Source: Agaricicola taiwanensis
Lineage (GTDB): Bacteria > Pseudomonadota > Alphaproteobacteria > Rhizobiales > Methylopilaceae
Length of the DNA: 64,000 bases
Assembly (NCBI RefSeq): GCF_014635245.1
Contig: NZ_BMCP01000004.1
Coordinates: forward strand, 124,001 to 188,000
Direction: 5' to 3'
The notes under the pieces are model-generated. The model saw only the letters and a program-made list of their open reading frames with translations, was not told where the DNA came from and ran no database searches. Of the stretch, positions 55,216 to 63,695 are shown in pieces (positions within the stretch are counted from its first letter, which is position 1; the number at the start of each line of letters is the position of its first letter). A program made the position numbers and the translations under genes.

Positions 55216-55896
55216 ATGAAGATCGACGGACCCCGCCTCGATGCCGCATCGGGTAAGGCCAAGAACCTGGTCGTCTTCCTCCACGGCTATGGCGCCGACG
55301 GCAACGACCTCATCGCCATCGGCCGCGAGTGGCAGGAGTTGCTGCCCGACACTGCCTTCGTCAGTCCCCATGCGCCGGAAGCCTGTGCGGGCGCGCCCAT
55401 GGGACGGCAATGGTTCAGCCTCACCTTCCGCGATCCGCACGAGCGCTGGCGCGGCTGCGCCCAGGCGGGGCCTGGGCTCGACCGTTTCCTCGATGAGGAG
55501 CTGGAACGGCAGGGCGTGGCGCCGGAGCGGCTGGCGCTGGTCGGCTTCAGCCAGGGCACCATGATGAGCCTGCATGTGGGACTGCGCCGGCGAATCAGCC
55601 CGGCCGCCATTCTCGGCTTTTCCGGCATGCTTGTCGGCCCCGAGCATCTCGCAACCGACGCGACGGCGCGCCCGCGCATCCTCCTCATGCATGGAACCCA
55701 CGACCAGGTGGTGCCCTTCGACGCGCTGTTCATGGCGACAGAGGCATTGGCGAAGGCTGAAATTCCGGCGGAATTTCATATTGCGCATGGCCTCGGCCAT
55801 GGCATTGATGGTGAGGGATTGCGCCAGGGAGGCGCCTTCCTGAAGGCGGCCTTCAAAGGCGTAAAGACACCACAAGTAGCCGCTTCACAAGGCTGA
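55216..55896 (+). CDS. Phospholipase/carboxylesterase-type alpha/beta hydrolase
   Basis: About 226 residues. The ATG at 55216 is chosen because GGAGGAG ends eight bases before it; a GTG three codons upstream overlaps the creA stop. The fold shows VVFLHGYGADGNDLIAIG (oxyanion), VGFSQGTMMSLHVGL (nucleophile), LMHGTHDQVVPFDALFMA (acid) and HGLGHGIDGEG (histidine). It matches the YpfH-like carboxylesterase/lysophospholipase group; the physiological ester is unknown. It is co-transcribed with creA by spacing. Confidence 0.9.
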   Translation: MKIDGPRLDAASGKAKNLVVFLHGYGADGNDLIAIGREWQELLPDTAFVSPHAPEACAGAPMGRQWFSLTFRDPHERWRGCAQAGPGLDRFLDEELERQGVAPERLALVGFSQGTMMSLHVGLRRRISPAAILGFSGMLVGPEHLATDATARPRILLMHGTHDQVVPFDALFMATEALAKAEIPAEFHIAHGLGHGIDGEGLRQGGAFLKAAFKGVKTPQVAASQG

Positions 55897-55966
55897 CACA
55901 TTACATATAGACTAATGCGCATGCGCTGGCGCAGAAGGGTTGCCGGCGGCTTTCACGGAGTGTGCG

Positions 55967-56524
55967 GTGACGATCCACGTCTCGCCCGATGCGTGCCCGG
56001 CCCTTGTCCTCAACGCGGATTTCCGTCCGCTGTCTTACTATCCCTTGTCGTTGTGGTCGTGGCAGGATGCCATCAAGGCGATCTTCCTTGACCGCGTGAA
56101 CGTGGTCTCCAACTACGACAAGACGGTCAGCAGCCCATCGTTCCAGATGCCGCTGCCCTCGGTGATCTGCCTGAAGACCTATATCAAGCCCGCGCGCAAC
56201 CCGGCCTTCACGCGGTTCAATGTCTTCCTGCGCGATCGCTTCTGCTGCCAGTATTGCGGCGCCCGCGAAGATCTCACCTTCGATCACGTCATTCCCCGCT
56301 CGCGAGGCGGCCTGACCACCTGGGACAACATCGTCGCCGCCTGCTCGCCCTGCAACCTCATGAAGGGCGGCAAGATGCCCCGTGACGCCAACATGTGGCC
56401 GTCGCAAAAACCCTTCGAACCCACGGTGCACGACCTGCACCGCAACGGCCGACTGTTCCCGCCGAACTATCTGCACGACAGCTGGATGGATTATCTCTAC
56501 TGGGATACCGAGCTGGAGCCTTGA
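55967..56524 (+). CDS. HNH endonuclease
   Basis: About 185 residues from a GTG start six bases after GGAG. The N-terminal half (VTIHVSPDACPALVLNADFR, PLSYYPLSLWSWQDAIKAIF) is the conserved alphaproteobacterial extension. The HNH domain has CQYCGAREDLTFDHVIPRSR and IVAACSPCNLMKGGKMPRD, giving two zinc CxxC pairs and the DH of the beta-beta-alpha-metal site. These housekeeping HNH proteins may act in DNA repair; they are not homing or restriction enzymes by context. Confidence 0.92.
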   Translation: MTIHVSPDACPALVLNADFRPLSYYPLSLWSWQDAIKAIFLDRVNVVSNYDKTVSSPSFQMPLPSVICLKTYIKPARNPAFTRFNVFLRDRFCCQYCGAREDLTFDHVIPRSRGGLTTWDNIVAACSPCNLMKGGKMPRDANMWPSQKPFEPTVHDLHRNGRLFPPNYLHDSWMDYLYWDTELEP

Positions 56525-56619
56525 GAGCCGTTCCGGCGCTCACGTACAGCGTACGCTCCGCTCCGGTTCTCGACGGTCATGCCATCCAGCTCGCCGCAGC
56601 GACCGCTGGAACGGCTCTC
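56523..56619. mobile_element. 97-bp element with 12-bp terminal inverted repeats
   Basis: GAGAGCCGTTCC at 56523-56534 is exactly repeated in reverse as GGAACGGCTCTC at 56608-56619. Within it lies a perfect 10-bp palindrome AGCGTACGCT (56548-56557). It begins at the HNH stop codon. The layout suggests a MITE-like or REP-composite insertion with no coding capacity. Confidence 0.45.
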
Positions 56620-56649
56620 GCGTCGTGCAATGGAGCCACACCCACTTCC

Positions 56650-56690
56650 CTCATGCTGAGCGATTGCGCAGCAATCGTCTCGAAGCATGC
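56650..56690. repeat. REP-like hairpin
   Basis: CATGCT...AGCATG encloses CGATTGC-gca-GCAATCG (56661-56667 and 56671-56677). Its outline (CTCATGCTGAG...GTCTCGAAGCATG) resembles the abundant palindromic intergenic repeats of Bradyrhizobium and Methylobacterium relatives (from memory). It lies just before the dsbB stop and may also terminate both converging genes. Confidence 0.5.
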
Positions 56691-56706
56691 GGCCGAGCTC
56701 ACCCAA

Positions 56707-57207
56707 CTATCGCCGCGGCATGCCCAGTGTGGCGATGGCGGCGAGGGCGAGGCTGATCACCGCGTTCCAGCCGGCGAAGGACAGGCCGGCAAAACGCCAG
56801 GCGGCCTCGTCGCAGCGCACGATACGGGCCTGCGACTGGAGCTGGCCCATGAGCCCGCCCGCATTTGATGTCACCGAGCCGCCGGAGCAGTCGGAGGGCC
56901 CGGCCCAGAGTTTCCACTCCACGCCGGCGTGGTAGGTGCCGAGGCCGGCGCTGACAATGAAGAGGAGCGCGAGAAGGAAGAGGCCGATCATGACGGAGCG
57001 GCGGCTGGCGCCGCCGCGCGCGGCGTAGAAGACGGCAAGTGCCAGCGGCACGCCGATGTAATAGGGCCAGCGCTCCTGAAGGCAGAGCGGGCAGGGCGCG
57101 TAGCCGAAGACGTGCTCGAAGACGAGCGCCATGCCGACGGTGCCGGCAGCGCCCAGCGCAACCAGCAGCGCGGCAGACACAGGGGTGAGGGGAAGGCTGC
57201 GAACCAT
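56707..57207 (-). CDS. dsbB: Disulfide bond formation protein DsbB
   Basis: A 166-residue protein with four membrane helices. The first redox pair lies in YAPCPLCLQERWPYYIGVPL, whose PxCPLC and following arginine form the quinone site. The second pair comprises the periplasmic cysteines of GPSDCSGG and IVRCDEAAW. DsbB reoxidises DsbA and passes the electrons to quinone. The 166-residue length is typical of the alphaproteobacterial form. It is convergent with the HNH gene, the gap being filled by inverted-repeat elements. Confidence 0.95.
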   Translation of the reverse strand: MVRSLPLTPVSAALLVALGAAGTVGMALVFEHVFGYAPCPLCLQERWPYYIGVPLALAVFYAARGGASRRSVMIGLFLLALLFIVSAGLGTYHAGVEWKLWAGPSDCSGGSVTSNAGGLMGQLQSQARIVRCDEAAWRFAGLSFAGWNAVISLALAAIATLGMPRR

Positions 57208-57285
57208 GGTGCACGTGCTCTACACCAGCGCCGAAACCAAATCCATCGACCGAGGGCAGGAGCACTGACCTGTGATCGCTGGCGC

Positions 57286-57840
57286 CTAAAGCATCTCCGG
57301 CTTGAAGCGGTTGCGCATATCGAGCTCCTCGCCGGCGATCATGAAGGTGCCCTGGCCGCGGTAATGCATCGTGCGTGCTTGAACCGACCTGTCGACATGG
57401 GCCTTCACCACCTCCCAGAAGAAGAGGTTTGAATCCTCCACCATGTGGTCGTCGTCGAGGCGGCACTCGAAGCTGGCGTAGCATTCCTTGATCAGGGGCG
57501 CCGAAACCTTGGCGGCCTTCTCGGGTGTCAGGCCGAATTCAGCGAATTTGTCCTTGTGGCGGCCGCTGCTGTTGCCGATGGCGACGACCTTTTCCGCCAG
57601 ATCGACCGTGGGGACGTTGATGACGCATTCGCGGGATCGGCGGATCATCTCGAAGGAATGGTTCTCGCTCCAGATGTAGCAGGCAAGGCGTGCCGGCACG
57701 AAACCCAGCATCATGTGCCAGCCCATGACCATGATGTTCTGGCGGCCCTCCAGGGCCGAACTGACGAGCACGATGGGCCCGGGCTCCAGATGCTCGCGGA
57801 TCTCGCTTAAGGGAAAATCACGTTTGTCATAATGCGGCAT
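57286..57840 (-). CDS. Flavin reductase family protein
   Basis: A 184-residue FMN-binding split-barrel protein. The signature region MPHYDKRDFPLSEIREHLEP, PIVLVSSALEGRQNIMVMGW, then PARLACYIWSENHSFEMIRR and ECVINVPTVDLAEKV is the flavin_reduct fold with the typical GxxNIM motif. It may reduce flavin for a two-component monooxygenase, but none is adjacent. It is divergent from the tRNA-Leu gene and is transcribed in the same direction as dsbB, 78 bp upstream of it. Confidence 0.9.
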   Translation of the reverse strand: MPHYDKRDFPLSEIREHLEPGPIVLVSSALEGRQNIMVMGWHMMLGFVPARLACYIWSENHSFEMIRRSRECVINVPTVDLAEKVVAIGNSSGRHKDKFAEFGLTPEKAAKVSAPLIKECYASFECRLDDDHMVEDSNLFFWEVVKAHVDRSVQARTMHYRGQGTFMIAGEELDMRNRFKPEML

Positions 57841-57933
57841 GGGCAGCTTCTCCTTGCCGCATCAGAAATAGCGCGAGCTTCGGACAAATCCCGGCTTGCA
57901 GAACGGCGCGCCGTGGCTATGATCCGCGCCCGT

Positions 57934-58018
57934 GCCCCCGTGGCGGAACTGGTAGACGCGCCTGACTCAAAATCAGGTTCCTCACGGAGTGCTGGTTCGA
58001 TCCCGGCCGGGGGCACCA
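57934..58018 (+). tRNA. tRNA-Leu (anticodon CAA)
   Basis: The acceptor stem GCCCCCG pairs perfectly with CGGGGGC, followed by A and an encoded CCA. The anticodon arm is CCTGA-CTCAAAA-TCAGG, giving CAA. The T-arm GCTGG-TTCGATC-CCGGC and a long variable arm (TTCCTCACGGAGT region) identify a class II tRNA, fitting leucine. It reads UUG codons. Confidence 0.95.
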
Positions 58019-58448
58019 CCTCCCACATATCAATGGCGTTGCTCTTGATGCCGAGAGCGGTCATTCGGCGCGCCTGGCGATGGCCGATGTGAGGCTTTCC
58101 ATGGGGGAGGACGCAGGTCTTACGCGCCTATGGCGCTCGGAGATTCAAGGACCGGACGTCTTGCCCTGCCGCCAGGGCATCCGCATCGCCGGAAGCGGGG
58201 AATACACGTTTCGCGGTTGAACGCGCTGTCGTCCGGCTTACCGTTCGAGACGACCCTGTTCGGGCCTCCTTGGCGATGGGGCAGGGGGCGTGCCCTTATC
58301 AAAGGAACCGCCGGAGCGGCGTCTCGAAGGATAAACCGAGAGTGGATGCCGCTCCCGATCAAGGTAAATATACCGATAGTTGCACCGGGACACATCGGCG
58401 AAAATCCGCTATAAACCGTGATATCCTCTACGTGGGTTATATTCTGCC
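58019..58448. other. 430-bp gene-free stretch after tRNA-Leu
   Basis: No gene of recognised family is seen. The last third is AT-richer and carries the candidate Lrp-family promoter at 58387. Short open frames in it do not look coding. Confidence 0.5.
58387..58415 (+). promoter_or_regulatory. Candidate promoter of the Lrp-family gene
   Basis: GGGACA (partial -35) is followed after 17 bases by TATAAA (-10), about 35 bp before the GTG start. A further AT-rich GTTATATT segment lies close to the start and could be an autoregulatory site. Confidence 0.4.
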
Positions 58449-58919
58449 GTGGAAAACCCGAGAATGCTCGACAAGATCGACCTGCGCCTCCTGCAACTGC
58501 TGCAGGACGATGGCCGTATGACAACGACGGAGCTCGCCGATCGGGTCGGCCTCGGGCCCACCGCCACAAGCGAAAGGGTCAGGCGCCTGACGCGGGAGGG
58601 CTACATCACCGGCTTCCATGCGCGGCTGGATCCGACCAAGGTCGGTCTGGGGCTTCTCGTCTTCATCGAGGTCAAGCTCGACCGCACCACGCCGGAGGTG
58701 TTCGAGGATTTCGCGGCGGCGGTGCGGCGGGCACCGGAGGTGCTGGAATGCCATATGGTGTCGGGCGGCTTCGATTATCTCATCAAGAGCCGGATCGAGG
58801 ACATGTCGGCTTATCGCCGTTTCCTCGGCGAGATTCTGGTAGCGCTTCCGGGTGTCAAGGAAACGCATACCTATCCTGTGATGGAAGAAGTGAAGAACAT
58901 CGCAGGCCTGCCGCTTTGA
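58449..58919 (+). CDS. Lrp/AsnC-family transcriptional regulator
   Basis: A 156-residue regulator. The N-terminal winged HTH contains MLDKIDLRLLQLLQDDGRMT, TELADRVGLGPTATSERVRR and the wing EGYITGFHARLDPTKV. The C-terminal ligand-binding RAM domain shows ECHMVSGGFDYLIKSRIEDM and PGVKETHTYPVMEEVKN. It forms octamers that sense an amino acid. A GTG (58449) and an ATG five codons later (58464) are both possible starts. The target is not adjacent, though the imelysin gene follows. Confidence 0.93.
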   Translation: MENPRMLDKIDLRLLQLLQDDGRMTTTELADRVGLGPTATSERVRRLTREGYITGFHARLDPTKVGLGLLVFIEVKLDRTTPEVFEDFAAAVRRAPEVLECHMVSGGFDYLIKSRIEDMSAYRRFLGEILVALPGVKETHTYPVMEEVKNIAGLPL

Positions 58920-59015
58920 TTTTTTGAAGTCCGCCGCCCGCGCGCTAGGTCTGTTGCAAGCAGTGCGCCGGACAGTCCCAGGCGCCAGAACGTGAGCCGT
59001 CAGGGAGATCTCAGG

Positions 59016-60284
59016 ATGACGCTTCATCATCGTTTGGCCATGGGAATGGCTGCCGCCCTCTTCTGTTGCCCCGCCCAGGCGCAGGGCCCGGCACCGGCGC
59101 CTGGAGAGGTGCTCACGACCTATGCGGATATCGCGGAAGCGATGTATGGCGATGCCCTGACCGCCGCCAACACGCTGGAGGGAGCGGTCACCGGTCTTCT
59201 CCACGAGCCGTCGGACGACACGCTTAAGGCGGCGCGTGACGCCTGGGTGGCCGCGCGCGTGCCTTATCAGCAGACGGAAGGCTTCCGTTTCGGAAATGCG
59301 CAGGTCGAGGAATGGCAGGGCAGGGTCAACCGCTGGCGGATGGATGAGGGGCTGATCGACTATGTCGATGGAGATAAGCCGGTCACCGCCTCGGACAATC
59401 CGCTTGGCGGCGCCAATGTGATCGCCGCGAAGGCGGTTCGTGCCGGCGAGAACGAGATCGACGTTTCCACGCTTTCGAAAGAGGTGCTGGTCCGGCTGCA
59501 CGGCGCTCATGGCAATGCGCGCAATGTGGCGACCGGCTATCACGCCATCGAATTCCTGCTCTGGGGGCAGGACCTCAATGGGACGGCGCCTGGCGCCGGC
59601 ATACGGCCGGCCACGGACTTCTCGCTGGACGCTTGCACCGGCGGCAATTGCGAGCGCCGCCGCGACTACCTGAAGCTGGCGACCGAACTCCTGACCGACG
59701 ACCTGAAGGAAATGGGGAGTGCCTGGGGCGAGGGAGGCGCGGCGCGCAAGGCCCTGGAGAGCAAGAGTGATGAGGAAGGCCTTGCCGTGATCCTCGCCGG
59801 TATGGCTGGTCTTTCCCAGGAGCTCGCCCACGAGCGCATGATGCGCGGGCTTTCAGAGCACGATCCGCGGCAGGAGCATGATCGTTTCTCCGATAACACC
59901 CACAACGCCTATTACTACAACCAGATCGGCATGGCCTCGATCTACAACGGCACCTACAAGAGGATCAGCGGGACTGTCATGCGCGGACCGAACCTGGCCG
60001 ATTACGTCCGCGTGAAGGCGCCGGAGGAGGCTAACAAGCTGGAGCAGTCGCTGACGGCCACGACCAAGGCATTGGGCGCGATCAAGAAGCGCACCGACGA
60101 TGGCACGGAAGCCTATGACCAGATGCTGGCCGACGGCAACAACGAGGGAAATGCGCTGATGCAGACAGCGGCCGATGCGCTCATGGCGCAGGCCCGTGCC
60201 GCGGAGGGATTGGCCGACAAGCTTGGCCTCAAGCTCGAGGGGAAGAAACCCGGCGGTCCCGGCAGTGCCGTTCCGGCACCGTGA
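59016..60284 (+). CDS. Imelysin-family (M75) periplasmic protein
   Basis: About 422 residues. The ATG of MTLHHRLAMGMAAALFCCPA follows CAGG and gives a signal peptide ending QAQG. The GxHxxE signature is in ATGYHAIEFLLWGQDLNG. Repeats of TYADIAEAMYGDALTAANTL and the HNAYYYNQIGMASIYNGTYK region match the long imelysin/IrpA form with two helical bundles. These bind iron and sit in the periplasm or outer membrane; despite the name most are not proteases. A strong hairpin follows the gene. Confidence 0.9.
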   Translation: MTLHHRLAMGMAAALFCCPAQAQGPAPAPGEVLTTYADIAEAMYGDALTAANTLEGAVTGLLHEPSDDTLKAARDAWVAARVPYQQTEGFRFGNAQVEEWQGRVNRWRMDEGLIDYVDGDKPVTASDNPLGGANVIAAKAVRAGENEIDVSTLSKEVLVRLHGAHGNARNVATGYHAIEFLLWGQDLNGTAPGAGIRPATDFSLDACTGGNCERRRDYLKLATELLTDDLKEMGSAWGEGGAARKALESKSDEEGLAVILAGMAGLSQELAHERMMRGLSEHDPRQEHDRFSDNTHNAYYYNQIGMASIYNGTYKRISGTVMRGPNLADYVRVKAPEEANKLEQSLTATTKALGAIKKRTDDGTEAYDQMLADGNNEGNALMQTAADALMAQARAAEGLADKLGLKLEGKKPGGPGSAVPAP

Positions 60285-60311
60285 TCCCGGGCGGACCTCC
60301 ATAAGCAGAAA

Positions 60312-60338
60312 CACCCTGCCGCAGGGGACGGCAGGGTG
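60312..60338. terminator. Bidirectional hairpin between imelysin and MFS genes
   Basis: CACCCTGCCG pairs perfectly with CGGCAGGGTG across a 7-base loop, between two converging genes. Only short T-rich or A-rich flanks follow (CTTCGT), so efficiency is uncertain, but the position suits termination for both. Confidence 0.7.
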
Positions 60339-60364
60339 CTTCGTATCTGACGCTGGAGGGGGCG

Positions 60365-62041
60365 TCAGTCGTTGGCGTAGATGTCGCGGTCCTTCGTTTC
60401 GGGCATGAAGAAGATGCCGACGATGAAGGTCATGACCGCCACAACGATGGGATACCAGAGGCCGTAGTAGATGTTGCCCGTGGCCGCCACCATGGCGAAG
60501 GCCGTGGTGGGAAGGAAGCCGCCGAACCAGCCGTTGCCGATGTGATAGGGCAGCGACATGGCCGAGTAGCGGATGCGGGTCGGGAACAGTTCAACCAGTT
60601 GGGCCGCGATGGGGCCGTAGACCATGGTCACCAAGAGGACGAGGTAGGTCAGGAGCAGCACCACCATCGGGGTGTTGATCTGAGCCGGGTCGGCCTTGGC
60701 CGGATAGCCGTGGCTTCGGATGGCCTCGGTCATCTGCGTGGTGAAGGTGGCGGTCTGGGTCTTCATCTGGTCGGCCGGGAGGGCGGAACCGTCGAAGGAC
60801 TGGATCGTGGTGTCACCGACCCTGATGCTGGCGATGGTGCCGGCCGGAGCCGCCTCGTTGGAGTAGTTCACCGAGTTGCGTGCCAGGAAGGATTTGGCGA
60901 TGTCGCAGGAGGTGACGAACTTCGAGGTGCCGACGGGATTGAACTGGAACGAACATTCGTTGGGATCGGCGACAACAGTCACCGGTGCCGTCGACTGCGC
61001 AAGTTCCAGGGCCGGGTTGGTGTAATGCGTGATGGCCTTGAACGCGGGGAAATAGGTCAGTGCCGCGAGCAGGCAGCCGCCGAGGATGATGGGCTTGCGG
61101 CCGATCTTGTCGGACAGCCAGCCGAACACGATGAAGAAGGGCGTGCCGATGAGAAGGCCGAGCGCGATCAGGATGTTGGCCGTTGCACCATCCACCTTCA
61201 GCGTCTGCGTCAGGAAGAACAGGGCGTAGAACTGGCCCGTGTACCAGACGACGGCCTGGCCGGCGGTACCACCGAGCAGCGCGATGATCGCCACCTTCGC
61301 GTTGTCCCAGCGGCCGAAGGCTTCCGTCAGCGGGGCCTTGGAGGTCTTGCCTTCTTCCTTCATCCGCTTGAAGGCCGGGGATTCATTGAGCGACAGACGG
61401 ATCCAGACCGAGATGCCCAGCAGGATGATGGAGACCAGGAACGGAATGCGCCAGCCCCAGTCGGCAAAGGCTTCCTCGCCGAGCGCGGTGCGCACGCCCA
61501 GGATCACCAGCAGCGAGAGGAACAGGCCGAAGGTGGCGGTGGTCTGGATCCAGGAGGTGTAGAAGCCGCGACGGCCATGGGGCGCATGTTCCGCCACATA
61601 GGTGGCGGCACCACCATACTCGCCGCCAAGCGCCAGGCCCTGGAACAGGCGCAGGATGATCAGGATGACCGGCGCCGCCATGCCCCAGCTTGCATAGGAT
61701 GGCAGGATGCCGACTATGAAGGTGGATATGCCCATCAGCATGATGGTGATGAGGAAGGTGTATTTGCGGCCCACGAGATCGCCGATGCGGCCGAAGAAGA
61801 TCGCGCCGAAAGGACGGACTGCGAAGCCTGCGGCAAAGGCCATCAGTGCGAAGATGAAGGCGGCGGTTGGATTGACGCCGGAAAAGAACTGGGCGGCGAT
61901 GATCGCCGACAGCGAACCGTACAGGTAGAAATCATACCATTCGAACACGGTGCCGAGGGATGAGGCAAAGATAACCTTGCGCTCCTCCTTCGTCATCTTC
62001 TGTGGGGCCGCTGGCCCGGCGGCTACGGTTGATACGCTCAT
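60365..62041 (-). CDS. MFS transporter, metabolite:H+ symporter (MHS) type
   Basis: About 558 residues from the ATG of MSVSTVAAGPAAPQKMTKEE, with GAAGAGG upstream. Helices and motifs include SSLGTVFEWYDFYLYGSLSA, RPFGAIFFGRIGDLVGRKYT (motif A), RLFQGLALGGEYGGAATYVA and LNESPAFKRMKEEGK, all typical of the MHS subgroup (ProP, ShiA, KgtP). Unlike ProP, about 120 residues (roughly 335-457, with two cysteines) are inserted before the last helices, probably as an external loop. It likely imports an organic acid or compatible solute. It is convergent with imelysin. Confidence 0.9.
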   Translation of the reverse strand: MSVSTVAAGPAAPQKMTKEERKVIFASSLGTVFEWYDFYLYGSLSAIIAAQFFSGVNPTAAFIFALMAFAAGFAVRPFGAIFFGRIGDLVGRKYTFLITIMLMGISTFIVGILPSYASWGMAAPVILIILRLFQGLALGGEYGGAATYVAEHAPHGRRGFYTSWIQTTATFGLFLSLLVILGVRTALGEEAFADWGWRIPFLVSIILLGISVWIRLSLNESPAFKRMKEEGKTSKAPLTEAFGRWDNAKVAIIALLGGTAGQAVVWYTGQFYALFFLTQTLKVDGATANILIALGLLIGTPFFIVFGWLSDKIGRKPIILGGCLLAALTYFPAFKAITHYTNPALELAQSTAPVTVVADPNECSFQFNPVGTSKFVTSCDIAKSFLARNSVNYSNEAAPAGTIASIRVGDTTIQSFDGSALPADQMKTQTATFTTQMTEAIRSHGYPAKADPAQINTPMVVLLLTYLVLLVTMVYGPIAAQLVELFPTRIRYSAMSLPYHIGNGWFGGFLPTTAFAMVAATGNIYYGLWYPIVVAVMTFIVGIFFMPETKDRDIYAND

Positions 62042-62600
62042 CTGTGTTTCCTCTTCAGGCGTCGGTTTATTGTGTCGGGGACGCTTATTTTTATTTATGC
62101 GGCAGTCGTGCCCGCTTTGCGGGCAGTCGGCAGGCCTGTGGTCTTCCCTTCCGAGAATCACAAGACAGCATGATACTCACTCTTTCGTGAAAAAGAGTAG
62201 TTCCGGGCTTAGCCGGCGACCATAAGACATTAGTGGTAGGACGAATGTTGACTAACGGCAGTTATGTCTTGCGTTGGCGCCTGTATTTTTCATCTATATT
62301 TGTCATATGCCAATAAATATTTATGGTATTTCTGCAACGGCCATGCGCCGTGCCGGTGAGGTTGCTGCATAAAAAACGGGTTGCGCCGCGCCGACTGTGC
62401 GGCTTTTTCCAGTCTTAAACTTGCAGTGCCGGGAGGTAATGCGCCCGAAAGCTGTTTCCTTCCGACGATGTGAAGCATTCATCGTCGGGTAACTTTAATA
62501 TTTTGCACTGCACTGTAATTGCCCGACATATTTGCTGCATCGCGATAGCGCGCGGGTTGCCGGGTCGCCGACCCGGCCCCACACGCGCGCCGGCCGGCGC
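62042..62600. other. 559-bp AT-rich gene-free stretch
   Basis: Unlike its neighbours, 62200-62340 is strongly AT-rich. It holds a hairpin ACTCTTT/AAAGAGT (62179-62198) and a perfect 12-bp palindrome ATAAATATTTAT (62313-62324). I see no coding frame. It contains the MFS gene's upstream region and lies beyond the Ldh gene's 3' end. Confidence 0.6.
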
Positions 62601-63590
62601 TCATCCTTCGGCGATGATGTTCCTCAGCTTTTCCACCACCAGGTCGGCGACCTCCACATGGCCGTCCGCGAGCCTTTGCTGTCTCTCGCGGGCCGAGCGA
62701 TCGAAGGGCATGCGAACAGGCTTGTCCTGCTCGATGCGGCGGGCGTTGCGGACGGTTTCCGCATAGCCGGAGACCTGGCGGCGGAGGGTTGCCTCGTCCA
62801 CAAGGAGGTCAGGCTTCATGAACATCAGGAACAGGCAGCAGTCCGACAGCGGATCGGGCTTGAGGGCGCCGTTGCAGAGCAATCCGAAGAGCTGAATGGT
62901 GATGCCAAAAGCGGAGCCCTTGTGCCCGCCCCAGACAGCGAAGGCGCCTTCCAGGCCCTCGGCGGGGTCACGCGTGGGATTGCCCTCGGCATCATAGGCA
63001 ATTCCCTCCTTCAATTCCTGGCCAAGCCGGCGGGCGAGCGTCGCCTCGCTCATCATGATGGATGAAACGCCAGCATCCATGATGATGGGATCGCCCTCCG
63101 AAGGGAAACCGAAAGCCATCGGATTGGTGCCGAACAGCGCCTCGTTGCTGCCGCTGGGAGCCACGCGCCAATCAGAACTGCCGGCTGCCATGGCCACGAG
63201 GCCTTCCTTGGTCGCCATCTCCATATAATGGGCGAACATGCCCGTGTACCAGGTGTTGAACATGCCGGCGATGGCAATACCCTGCGCCTTTGCCTTTTCA
63301 ATGCCCATGACGGTGGCACGGTAGCCGACGAGATAACCGGCCTGGTCCCCGCCATCGAGCAGGACCGAGACGGGCGTCTCGCGCGCCACGGAAATGGGCT
63401 TGCGGCCTTCAGGACGCCTGCGAATGCGCTCGACAACGGAAAGCGCGCGCGCAAGCCCGCCATAGTCCTGGCCCCGGAGTTCGCAGTCCATGAGATGATT
63501 GGTGATGATGCCCGCGTCCTCGTCGCTGTGTCCGACGGCCAGCATGGTCCGGTGCACCAGATCGCGCGCCTCCTGGATGGTCAGTCGCAT
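62601..63590 (-). CDS. Ldh-family (malate/lactate/ureidoglycolate) dehydrogenase
   Basis: About 329 residues from the ATG of MRLTIQEARDLVHRTMLAVG, with GGGGGAG upstream. Family segments are HLMDCELRGQDYGGLARALS (compare DxRGxxSHG), FNTWYTGMFAHYMEMATKEG, PSGSNEALFGTNPMAFGFPS and GGHKGSAFGITIQLFGLLCN. It uses NAD(P) to reduce or oxidise 2-oxo/2-hydroxy acids; the exact acid is unknown. It is divergent from an alpha/beta hydrolase and shares an inverted-repeat operator region with it. The MFS gene on the same strand could supply the substrate. Confidence 0.93.
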   Translation of the reverse strand: MRLTIQEARDLVHRTMLAVGHSDEDAGIITNHLMDCELRGQDYGGLARALSVVERIRRRPEGRKPISVARETPVSVLLDGGDQAGYLVGYRATVMGIEKAKAQGIAIAGMFNTWYTGMFAHYMEMATKEGLVAMAAGSSDWRVAPSGSNEALFGTNPMAFGFPSEGDPIIMDAGVSSIMMSEATLARRLGQELKEGIAYDAEGNPTRDPAEGLEGAFAVWGGHKGSAFGITIQLFGLLCNGALKPDPLSDCCLFLMFMKPDLLVDEATLRRQVSGYAETVRNARRIEQDKPVRMPFDRSARERQQRLADGHVEVADLVVEKLRNIIAEG

Positions 63591-63637
63591 GGGCTTTTCT
63601 CCCCCTTGGGTGGTTGCGGTCTTTGGCGGATACATCG

Positions 63638-63662
63638 CAGTTGACCGCTTTTCGGTCAACTG
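63638..63662. promoter_or_regulatory. Perfect 10+5+10 inverted repeat between divergent genes
   Basis: CAGTTGACCG and CGGTCAACTG are exact complements around CTTTT, about 50 bp before the Ldh start and 34 bp before the hydrolase TTG start. This is a strong candidate operator for a dimeric regulator (IclR, GntR or LysR type) controlling both genes. Confidence 0.6.
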
Positions 63663-63695
63663 TCTACAGTGCGCGCCGCAACATAGGAGGATGGA

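Noticed and set aside
58920-59015. Possible Fur/Irr iron box before the imelysin gene
   Set aside because: No palindromic iron-box-like sequence could be read in the gap.
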